A stretch of DNA of 32,045 bases from Ruminococcus sp. GTDB lineage: Bacteria > Bacillota > Clostridia > Lachnospirales > Lachnospiraceae. Below are positions 9,760 through 15,895 of the stretch, piece after piece; the first letter of the stretch is position 1, and every line of letters begins with the position of its first letter. The notes beneath the pieces are model-generated. The model saw only the letters and a list, made by a program, of their open reading frames with translations. It was not told the origin of the DNA and searched no databases. The stretch covers positions 1 to 32,045 of the forward strand of contig JAMPIB010000001.1 of NCBI GenBank assembly GCA_023663085.1, in the 5' to 3' direction. The position numbers were made by a program, and so were the translations under genes.

Positions 9760-10410
9760 ATGGGAAAGTTGGTTGAATATTTTAAGAAAGTCGGCAGCAA
9801 GCGGCTTATTGCCATGGTGTTTGGCAATATTTTTCTGGGTATGGGAATCAGTATTTACAAATTTGCGGGTCTGGGGAACGATCCTTTCAGCGGTATGGTA
9901 ATGGCGCTTTCTGATGTGGTGGGGATAACATATGCTAATTTTCTTATTATTCTGAATGTGTTTATTTTCCTGCTGGAGTTCTTTTTCGGCAGAGAGTTCA
10001 TCGGGGCGGGGACAATCGTCAATGCCTGTCTGCTGGGATATATCGTGACCTTCTTTTATGATCTGTGGCTGAAATTATTTGCGCTGCCGAGTGTCCTGCC
10101 CGTGCAGGTGGTGATCGTGCTGATCGGTGCGGTAGTGACCGGGTTTGGCTTATCCCTGTATCAGACGTCCAATGCAGGGGTATCGCCCTATGACAGTCTG
10201 TCCATTATCATGTCAAAAAAGGTGCCGAAGATATCCTATTTCTGGCATCGCATCGCTACGGATGCCTTATGTGCGATTATCTGTTTTCTGGCCGGAGGCG
10301 TTGTAGGACTCGGTACATTGGTATCAGCGTTCGGACTCGGCCCGGTAATCGACTTTTTCAATATTCATTTTACGAGCAGGTTATTTAAGGCGGAAGAGAA
10401 CATTTTGTGA
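9760..10410 (+). CDS. YczE/YyaS/YitT-family integral membrane protein
   Basis: The product (216 residues) is hydrophobic throughout with about five membrane spans. The typical family pattern is an opening GNIFLGMGISIYKFAGLGND PFSG-like segment echoed later by GFGLSLYQTSNAGVSPYDSL (about residue 130). This is the internal repeat characteristic of the family. The biochemical function of these proteins is unknown. A GTG at 9739 is in frame, but the ATG at 9760 has GGGAGAAAG upstream at workable spacing and gives the usual short cytoplasmic N-terminus, so I chose it. The gene ends the plus-strand run; a GC-rich imperfect hairpin (10411-10433) lies directly after the stop but lacks a good T run. 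Confidence 0.88.
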   Translation: MGKLVEYFKKVGSKRLIAMVFGNIFLGMGISIYKFAGLGNDPFSGMVMALSDVVGITYANFLIILNVFIFLLEFFFGREFIGAGTIVNACLLGYIVTFFYDLWLKLFALPSVLPVQVVIVLIGAVVTGFGLSLYQTSNAGVSPYDSLSIIMSKKVPKISYFWHRIATDALCAIICFLAGGVVGLGTLVSAFGLGPVIDFFNIHFTSRLFKAEENIL

Positions 10411-10453
10411 CCCGGCAACCGATAGTTGCGGGGTTGAAAACCAGAATAGATAG

Positions 10454-10867
10454 CGCAACCGGCTGGTCGGATTACGAAAAGCCAATAATCTTTCACAGGA
10501 GGCGCTGGCGGAGAAATTAGGTATCAGCAGACAGGCTGTCAGCAAATGGGAACGTGCGGAGGCATCTCCGGATACGGATCATCTGGATTTCCCGCTGGGA
10601 CTGCTGGCGTTTATCGCTTATATCGCACTGGGGTGCATGTATGGCCTCTGGCTTACGGTCTGGATCGTCTTTTTATTAGTTCCTGTTATCAGAAGTGCCG
10701 TCCGGGCTATCCGTAAGAGAAAGGCCTCCAGTTTTGAGTATCCGGTACTGGTATTGTTTGTGTTTCTTCTGGCGGGGTTTGCCAGAGGACTCTGGCATCC
10801 GGCATGGGTGCTGTTTTTGACGATTCCGCTCTATTATGAGATGGTGAAGTTTTTCCGTGGGAGATAA
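10454..10867 (+). pseudogene. Remnant of an XRE-family regulator with C-terminal membrane domain
   Basis: From 10469 the frame reads GLRKANNLSQEALAEKLGIS then RQAVSKWERAEASPDTD, a textbook XRE helix-turn-helix. It then continues without a break into hydrophobic sequence (PLGLLAFIAYIALG, WLTVWIVFLLVPVI, LVLFVFLLAGFARG) to a TAA at 10867. The frame is closed upstream by TAG at 10451 and has no ATG, GTG or TTG before 10637, so the HTH cannot be translated from a standard start. The linker that normally follows the HTH (the NLIALAKLY-type helix and the region after it) is missing, as if deleted. The last codons run into the queT-like fragment. An ATG at 10637 would only yield the membrane piece. 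I regard it as a decayed gene. Confidence 0.78.
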
Positions 10868-10936
10868 TTTCCCCGATACCTATGGTCAGCGCATGATATC
10901 CGTAGCAGTATATTACAGATGCGCCATCGATCAAAA
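10861..10936 (-). pseudogene. 76-bp fragment of a second queT-like gene
   Basis: Bases 10861-10936 align without gaps to 13656-13731 inside the intact queT gene, with about six mismatches. On the minus strand the fragment encodes LIDGASVIYCYGYHALTIGI then GEIIS, against the same segment with Y and V in the intact copy, so most changes are silent. Only this C-terminal portion is present and both ends break off sharply. The left end abuts the stop of the XRE remnant. It is a relic of a paralogous or transferred gene. Confidence 0.82.
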
Positions 10937-10980
10937 TCCCGGGTAAATGCAGTGATTCCATGGCTATTTCAGCCTGTATG

Positions 10981-10989
10981 TGCTATACT
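10981..10989 (+). promoter_or_regulatory. Extended -10 promoter for the antitoxin-toxin pair
   Basis: TGCTATACT matches the TGnTATAAT extended -10 at one mismatch, 33 bases ahead of the antitoxin start. There is no convincing -35 at 17 bases upstream, which extended -10 promoters can lack. It lies right of the queT fragment, so it probably drives both 11022 and 11205. Confidence 0.5.
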
Positions 10990-11021
10990 ATTGTTACCAT
11001 CAGGAAAGGAGAGATTATCAG

Positions 11022-11192
11022 ATGCTTGTAAGGGAAGATAAGGCATGGGATTATGCTGTAGGGATGATAAAGGTGGACGGTCTTGAGCCTACGCCGGAAA
11101 TGAAGAAGCTGATCGAACGAGAAAAGCGCGGTGAGATTACCATGGAACAGGTAAGGGAGGCTTTAGACCAGAGATACAAGATGAAGCAGTAA
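11022..11192 (+). CDS. VbhA-family antitoxin of the Fic toxin
   Basis: This small protein (56 residues) directly precedes a Fic gene. Its sequence follows the VbhA pattern: helix WDYAVGMIKVDGLEPTPEMK, then LIEREKRGEITMEQVREALD and a basic end. Such antitoxins hold class I Fic proteins inactive by inserting a (S/T)xxxE(G/N) helix that blocks productive ATP binding. Here the aligned segment is Met15-Ile-Lys-Val-Asp19-Gly20, so the Ser/Thr is Met and the Glu is Asp; Gly and the GLEP that follows are kept. AAAGGAGAG is about 8 bases upstream of the ATG. An upstream in-frame codon (10980) would add 14 residues without a ribosome site, so I reject it. The gap to fic is 12 bases. Confidence 0.85.
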   Translation: MLVREDKAWDYAVGMIKVDGLEPTPEMKKLIEREKRGEITMEQVREALDQRYKMKQ

Positions 11193-11204
11193 GGGGGATT
11201 GCTT

Positions 11205-11999
11205 ATGCGTGACCCATATTTTTATCCGGATACAGAGATACTGAAAAACCAGCTTGGCATCATGGATGACAAAAAACTCCGGGAGGCAGAGGCGGACTAT
11301 GCATCCTTGAACCTTGCGGAGCTTGCAAGGGATGATACCGTTAAGGTGTTTGACTTTGCCACCCTCTGCCAGATGCATTACAGGATTTTTCGGGATATTT
11401 ATGAGTGGGCTGGAAAGCCGCGTATTGTAAATATTGAAAAATCGGAGGAAGCCTTGAATGGTATCTCTGTGGAATATTCGGATGTATTTGACATAGAAAG
11501 GGATGCGAGGGCTGTCCTTACGGACATGAACCTTTATGGATGGAGAAACGCATCTATGGAAGAAGCAGCCAGAAGTTTTTCAGATTTTATGGCGCGGCTC
11601 TGGAAAGCACACCCCTTCCGGGAGGGGAATACAAGGACGATTGTCACGTTCTGCGCCATGTTTATAGAAGAACAGGGTATTTATATTGATAGTGAACTGT
11701 TCAAGGACAATGCAAAGTATATGAGGGATGCTCTGGTGGCGGCAAGCGCTGTTTTTTCAGACCTCGGCGACAGGCGGAAACCTGAATACCTGTACCAGAT
11801 CGTGGAGGATGCGATGGGAAAGGGAAAAGAGATAAAAGAGGATGCAGTTCGCAGGATAAGGGAATCCAGTTTTGCGGCAGGTGAAGAACAGGTGCGGAAG
11901 GTCATCTTCTGGGACAGAAGAGAAAGGAGAGTCCATAGTGCGGAAGAGATACAGTGGTTTTTGAAAGAGAAGAAAAGAGAAGCCCCCGACGAACTTTAA
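11205..11999 (+). CDS. fic: Fic-domain AMP-transferase toxin
   Basis: The 264-residue protein has the catalytic loop HPFREGNTRT at residues 136-145, matching the HPFx(D/E)GN(G/K)R core including catalytic His136, acidic Glu140 and Arg144. The family's upstream segments are present too: HYRIFRDIYEWAGKPRIVNI (59-78), with the flap region just after it, and the helix SFSDFMARLWKA. The fold transfers AMP from ATP to a target hydroxyl, and VbhT-type relatives act on DNA gyrase and topoisomerase IV; the target here is inference. The C-terminal 70 residues are charged and helical. I place the start at the ATG at 11205, since AAGGGGGA (11191-11198) is six bases ahead; a TTG six bases upstream is in frame. 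It forms a two-gene toxin-antitoxin module with 11022-11192. Confidence 0.92.
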   Translation: MRDPYFYPDTEILKNQLGIMDDKKLREAEADYASLNLAELARDDTVKVFDFATLCQMHYRIFRDIYEWAGKPRIVNIEKSEEALNGISVEYSDVFDIERDARAVLTDMNLYGWRNASMEEAARSFSDFMARLWKAHPFREGNTRTIVTFCAMFIEEQGIYIDSELFKDNAKYMRDALVAASAVFSDLGDRRKPEYLYQIVEDAMGKGKEIKEDAVRRIRESSFAAGEEQVRKVIFWDRRERRVHSAEEIQWFLKEKKREAPDEL

Positions 12000-12015
12000 T
12001 AGAGCCTTCCTCTTC

Positions 12016-13407
12016 TTATTGTAACAAGGCCAAAATGTCTTCCCGACGGTTTGTCTGTGCCAGCATGGACTGTCCCATCTGCGCCAGAATATTATTTTGT
12101 GAGTATAGGATCATTTCATCCGCGATATCCAGATCACGAATCCTTGTTTCTGCGGCCTGCATGTTTTCAACGATATTTTCATCTATCGCCATTCCGTGTT
12201 CCAGACGATTCTGCTGTGCACCGAATTGGATCTGGTAACGGCTGACAGTTTCAATTGCATCTTTAATTTGATTAATCGCATTTCCTGCATTGTCATGGTT
12301 AGAAACGTTCAATGAGCCTTTAGATAAACCCAGCCCATTTGCCGTTGCATCTACAAGCGTAAGAAACATACCGTTTCCGGAATCTGCCCCCATTTGAATC
12401 CAAAGACTATCATCATCGTATATTGATGAGCCGCCAGAAGAAAGCGGCCCTTTCAGATACTCATAAGTATAGCCGGAATCTGAATAGTGGCCGGAAGTGC
12501 CCGGTGCGGTATACAAACTTCCCGTAGCATAAGAATGGCTGGGGTGAGGCTGCAGACCGATCTCTTTTTTACCGGAAGGAGATGTGTTCACAACCAGATA
12601 TAACCGACCATCCCAGTTAGCGGGAGGCGACTGGATATGCCATGTTTCATTCGGATTTAAACTGGAGGAATCCGAACGTAAAAGATAATAAATATAACCG
12701 TTGGCATCTGTTTTTAAATCGCTCAACCGCAGACTGTTATAAGCGGTTTTATAAATATTGCCATGCGTTGCATCTATCGGATCGCCGTTTTGATTTAAGA
12801 TACTAACTATCTGATCCTCTATCCACATAGTATCCGAATCTTTCAGCCGCAGTCCTGTCAAATAAAATAACTCTCCCGGTTTATAGGTGGTGCCATCCGA
12901 GGTGATATCGACATTTGGTCTGGTGCTATGGTAGGAAAAAGTAGATTTTTGCGTATATTCTTCTATCGTCAAATCTCCGCTTAACGCACCTGATAATGTC
13001 ACCGACTTTACACCTTTTCCACGCAGCGGATAAATTTTTTCGTTAAATGTCGTTGTGTTGGCAATCCGGTCAATTTCTTCAAACAGGGCATCTATCTCGC
13101 TTTGGATCGCGGACCGATCTTCGGCATTGTTGGTATCGTTTGCCGCCTGTACGGAAAGCTCGTTCATCCGTTGTAGGATGGCATGTGTCTCATTAAGAGC
13201 GCCATCCGCAACCTGACAGAGGGAAATCCCATCCTGAATATTTCTTGCGCCCTGCTGTAAGCCGCGAATTTGTCTGCGCATTTTTTCAGAGATGGACAGA
13301 CCGGATGCGTCGTCTGCTGCGCGGTTTATCCGGTAGCCGCTCGATAGTTTTTCAGAAGACTTTGCTATATTTCCTGTTATCATCCCGAATTGGCGATCAA
13401 TGTTCAT
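12016..13407 (-). CDS. Flagellin, cut off from its true N-terminus by a nonsense codon
   Basis: The 463 residues from the internal ATG contain the conserved flagellin ends. N-terminal D0/D1: KLSSGYRINRAADDASGLSI, KMRRQIRGLQQGARNIQDGI and MNELSVQAANDTNNAEDRSA. C-terminal: NIVENMQAAETRIRDLDIAD and NILAQMGQSMLAQTN. The middle (about 145-365) is a long, non-conserved surface domain rich in Ser, Gly, Tyr and Asp. The homology continues upstream of this ATG as HNLSA, preceded by an in-frame TAA and then ATG GCG ATA TCT ATA (13440-13426), so the ancestral start was at 13440. The ATG at 13407 has no Shine-Dalgarno sequence. No other flagellar gene is nearby. Either it is a pseudogene or translation reinitiates at 13407, giving a flagellin short by 11 residues in the filament-core helix. 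Confidence 0.88.
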   Translation of the reverse strand: MNIDRQFGMITGNIAKSSEKLSSGYRINRAADDASGLSISEKMRRQIRGLQQGARNIQDGISLCQVADGALNETHAILQRMNELSVQAANDTNNAEDRSAIQSEIDALFEEIDRIANTTTFNEKIYPLRGKGVKSVTLSGALSGDLTIEEYTQKSTFSYHSTRPNVDITSDGTTYKPGELFYLTGLRLKDSDTMWIEDQIVSILNQNGDPIDATHGNIYKTAYNSLRLSDLKTDANGYIYYLLRSDSSSLNPNETWHIQSPPANWDGRLYLVVNTSPSGKKEIGLQPHPSHSYATGSLYTAPGTSGHYSDSGYTYEYLKGPLSSGGSSIYDDDSLWIQMGADSGNGMFLTLVDATANGLGLSKGSLNVSNHDNAGNAINQIKDAIETVSRYQIQFGAQQNRLEHGMAIDENIVENMQAAETRIRDLDIADEMILYSQNNILAQMGQSMLAQTNRREDILALLQ

Positions 13408-13422
13408 TGCGGATAAGTTGTG

Positions 13423-13440
13423 TTATATAGATATCGCCAT
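13423..13440 (-). other. Original flagellin start region and the TAA that interrupts it
   Basis: Read on the minus strand from 13440, the codons are M A I S I, then TAA (13425-13423), then H N L S A M. Clostridial flagellins usually read QHNLxAMN here, so TAA stands where CAA (Gln) is expected, a single C-to-T change. A GGAAGG lies about 13 bases upstream of the ATG at 13440. Confidence 0.82.
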
Positions 13441-13576
13441 TGCCTTCATCACACCTTCCGTATTTTCCCATATTTCAATAAATATATCGGATGAAAAGGG
13501 AAAAATAATAATATTTCACGAAACATTGCAAGCTTTGATAAAAGGATATTTGAGCCTATTGTTTTGATACCATATA

Positions 13577-14137
13577 TCACACGATATTTCGCCGGAAAAT
13601 CCTATCCGCATATTTTTCCAAAGAAAATAAGAGGATCATACCCAGAACACCGCAGGAAATAATTTCTCCGATGCCTACGGTCAGCGCATAATATCCGTAG
13701 CAGTATATTACGGATGCGCCATCGATCAAAAGACCGTATCCATAGATCAGAACCAGAGGAACGATGAGGATATTGGCAAGGATGGGAGTAAGCGGTGCGC
13801 ACCATTTCCATTTCCTGAGCGCGTAAGTGCCGAGCGCGCCGATCAGGGTGGCCAGACTGCCGAAAATAATATCGGGTACGATACAGCCTGTCAGGATGTT
13901 GCTGAGCAGACAGCCGATAAAAAGGCCGGGTATCGCCGCCGGGGTAAAGTAAGGCAGAATGGTGAGTGCTTCGGAAATACGTACCTGTATGACATGATTG
14001 GCAAGTCCGAACGCATTGGCAATAAGGGTGAGTACAACATAGAGTGCGGCGATCATGGCCGCCTGTACCATAGTGGTAAGTGAGATGGGTGAGGCAAACC
14101 CTGTAGATGGCGCCTCATGATAAGATGGATTTTTCAT
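13577..14137 (-). CDS. queT: QueT-family queuosine-precursor ECF transporter substrate-binding subunit
   Basis: The 186-residue protein is an S-component of an energy-coupling factor transporter, with about five or six membrane segments (MVQAAMIAALYVVLTLIANA, IPGLFIGCLLSNILTG, PLVLIYGYGLLI, ILLFSLEKYA). The conserved QueT core VRISEALTILPYFTPAAIPG lies at about 52-71. It should bind a 7-deazaguanine precursor such as preQ1 and use shared EcfA/EcfT components encoded elsewhere. The start has AAGGAG 8 bases upstream, and that ribosome site is part of a preQ1-like pseudoknot leader, which supports both the start and the substrate. A fragment of a second such gene lies at 10861-10936. Confidence 0.9.
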   Translation of the reverse strand: MKNPSYHEAPSTGFASPISLTTMVQAAMIAALYVVLTLIANAFGLANHVIQVRISEALTILPYFTPAAIPGLFIGCLLSNILTGCIVPDIIFGSLATLIGALGTYALRKWKWCAPLTPILANILIVPLVLIYGYGLLIDGASVIYCYGYYALTVGIGEIISCGVLGMILLFSLEKYADRIFRRNIV

Positions 14138-14145
14138 ATTCTTTT

Positions 14146-14188
14146 CTCCTTTAGTTTTGTTTTACGTCAGGAAGGTCTCGAACTGACG
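14146..14188 (-). promoter_or_regulatory. preQ1-I-type riboswitch in the queT leader
   Basis: On the minus strand the RNA has a perfect 6-bp stem, CGUCAG (14188-14183) with CUGACG (14170-14165). It encloses the 12-base loop UUCGAGACCUUC, and an A-rich tail UAAAACAAAACUAAAGGAG follows. That is the size, order and A-rich tail of preQ1 class I switches. CCUU in the loop can pair with AAGG of the Shine-Dalgarno in the tail, forming the H-type pseudoknot that hides the ribosome site when ligand is bound. The ligand is inferred from family pattern and the adjacent queT. Confidence 0.78.
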
Positions 14189-14231
14189 GTTATTTTCGGA
14201 ACTTTCAATTTTATGAATTTTCCAAAACCTA

Positions 14232-14259
14232 AGTATATCATTAAAATGATAAAAGTCAA
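14232..14259 (-). promoter_or_regulatory. Promoter of queT
   Basis: On the minus strand TTGACT (14259-14254) and TATACT (14237-14232) are 16 bases apart. Transcription would begin near 14225, leaving room for the riboswitch in the leader. It is divergent from the acyltransferase promoter. Confidence 0.62.
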
Positions 14260-14294
14260 GCAGGAAACGTAATCCGGAAATTATCTGCGCGCTA

Positions 14295-14324
14295 TTGACT
14301 TCATAGAGCGGCGAAATATATAAT
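14295..14324 (+). promoter_or_regulatory. Promoter of the MBOAT-SGNH gene pair
   Basis: TTGACT (14295-14300), 18-base spacer, consensus TATAAT (14319-14324). The predicted start is near 14331, giving a short leader before the ATG at 14367. Confidence 0.65.
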
Positions 14325-14366
14325 ATAAATACGATAAGAATCCGCAGAGAAAAGGTAGAACGAGTC

Positions 14367-15872
14367 ATGTTGTTTAACACAATGCAATATATCATATTCC
14401 TGCCTGTCGTTGTGCTGGTCTATTATTTGCTGACCCCCAAAGTACGTTATATATGGCTGCTCATTACAAGCTATTATTTTTATATGCAGTGGAATCCGTT
14501 ATATGTTACGCTGCTTTTTTCGTGTACATTCCTGACCTATTGTGGTGCAAGGCTCATTGAAAATATGCACAATGCCGGGCACAGTGGCGATCAAAAAGAA
14601 GCGTATGATACCCGCAAAAAGAAAAAAGTCTGCTTTGTTGTATGTATTTTGCTGAATTTAGGGATACTCCTGTTTTTTAAATATTTTGAGTTCGGGATTG
14701 ACTGTCTGAACCATATCCTGCGTCTTTTGCATGTCGGTGAGGTTGTCTGGGATCATCATATCATACTGCCGGTGGGCATTTCTTTTTATACTTTACAGGC
14801 TCTGGGATATCTGATCGACGTATATCGCGGCGATATATGTGCCGAGAAGAATTTTTTAAGATACGCATTATTTGTATCCTTTTTTCCACAGCTTGTAGCC
14901 GGGCCGATCGAGCGCTCGAAGAACCTTTTGGCACAATTACGGGAACCGCATTCTTTTGCATACGAGAATCTGCGGAAAGGTGCAGTACTCATACTCTACG
15001 GATTGTTTCTGAAAATGGTCGTTGCCGACAGGGCGGCGGTTCTTGTAGATACTGTATACGGAGACAGCGGTGCATATCCGGGTTTTTATATTGCGGTGGC
15101 GACCTGTTTTTTTGTCATTCAGATTTATTGTGATTTTTATGGATATTCCACGATTGCGAGAGGCTCGGCGCTTATTATGGGCATTCACCTGATGGATAAT
15201 TTTAAGGCGCCGTTTTTTTCAAGGAGCATAAAAGAACTTTGGCAAAGATGGCATATCTCTCTTTCCGGCTGGTTCCGGGATTATCTCTATATTCCGCTCG
15301 GCGGCAATCGAAAAGGCAGTATACGAAGAACGCTCAATCTTCTTATTGTATTTGCCATCAGTGGATTGTGGCATGGCGCCTCCGGTGCATATATATTCTG
15401 GGGGCTCTTAAACGGCATCTATCAGGTGGCCGGAGACGTGGTAAAGAGGGTTCAAAGTGCCTTCCGGCATGTGGAGAGAAAAGATGGTTTCAGCAGGCAT
15501 TTATTGCAGACGGCAGGTACTTTCGGGCTGTTTACATTTGCCTGTCTGTTTTTCCGCTCAGGCAGACTCGATACGGCAGTCCGGGTTCTCCAGGATATGT
15601 TCAGTGTGAATAACTGGCAGATTCTTTTTGACGGTTCGCTGTATGGTCTGGGAGTGGCCAGAAATTATATGAATGTGCTGACCGCTTCTATTGTTGTCCT
15701 GTTTGTTGTAGATTATCGGAAATATAAAGGTGCAGACGTGGCGGAAGGCATTTTAAGGCAGGAGTGGTGGTTCCGCACAGGCATCTATATGGCGATGCTC
15801 TTTGCCATATTATTATATGGATGTTACGGTGAGATGTATAATATACAGCAGTTTATTTATTTTCAATTCTAA
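14367..15872 (+). CDS. MBOAT-family O-acyltransferase (AlgI/DltB-like)
   Basis: The 501-residue polytopic membrane protein starts in the family's usual way (MLFNTMQYIIFLPVVVLVYY). It carries the MBOAT core: HIILPVGISFYTLQALGYLIDVYRG, the FFPQLVAGPIERS segment, and WHISLSGWFRDYLYIPLGGN with the nearby FAISGLWHGASG, where His336 is the predicted catalytic residue. Such proteins pass acyl groups across the membrane to extracellular polymers; in AlgI and DltB systems a partner protein completes the transfer. The next gene encodes an SGNH-fold protein of that partner type. A consensus promoter lies 43 bases upstream; the ribosome site is weak (AAAGGT). The polymer acted on (exopolysaccharide, teichoic acid or cell-wall sugar) cannot be told. 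Confidence 0.93.
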   Translation: MLFNTMQYIIFLPVVVLVYYLLTPKVRYIWLLITSYYFYMQWNPLYVTLLFSCTFLTYCGARLIENMHNAGHSGDQKEAYDTRKKKKVCFVVCILLNLGILLFFKYFEFGIDCLNHILRLLHVGEVVWDHHIILPVGISFYTLQALGYLIDVYRGDICAEKNFLRYALFVSFFPQLVAGPIERSKNLLAQLREPHSFAYENLRKGAVLILYGLFLKMVVADRAAVLVDTVYGDSGAYPGFYIAVATCFFVIQIYCDFYGYSTIARGSALIMGIHLMDNFKAPFFSRSIKELWQRWHISLSGWFRDYLYIPLGGNRKGSIRRTLNLLIVFAISGLWHGASGAYIFWGLLNGIYQVAGDVVKRVQSAFRHVERKDGFSRHLLQTAGTFGLFTFACLFFRSGRLDTAVRVLQDMFSVNNWQILFDGSLYGLGVARNYMNVLTASIVVLFVVDYRKYKGADVAEGILRQEWWFRTGIYMAMLFAILLYGCYGEMYNIQQFIYFQF

Positions 15873-15895
15873 ATATGGCAGTAAAAGGTGGGTAT

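Noticed and set aside
10411-10433. Intrinsic terminator after the YczE-like gene.
   Set aside because: A GC-rich hairpin with one mismatch exists, but it is followed by TTGAAAA, not a T run.
10637-10867. A 76-residue open frame that could be called a small membrane protein gene.
   Set aside because: It is the in-frame tail of the XRE remnant starting far upstream; no ribosome site precedes 10637.
10707-10961. A minus-strand frame containing an IDGASVIYCYGYHALT-type sequence.
   Set aside because: It is the queT fragment embedded in antisense of the XRE remnant, not an intact gene.
12000-12015. A terminator between the convergent fic and flagellin genes.
   Set aside because: The 16 bases between the stops contain no stable hairpin with a T run on either strand.
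13484-13490. CCGATAT on the minus strand upstream of flagellin as a sigma-D (flagellar) -10.
   Set aside because: The -10 core fits, but no TAAA -35 is found at 14-16 bases, so it was not listed as a promoter.
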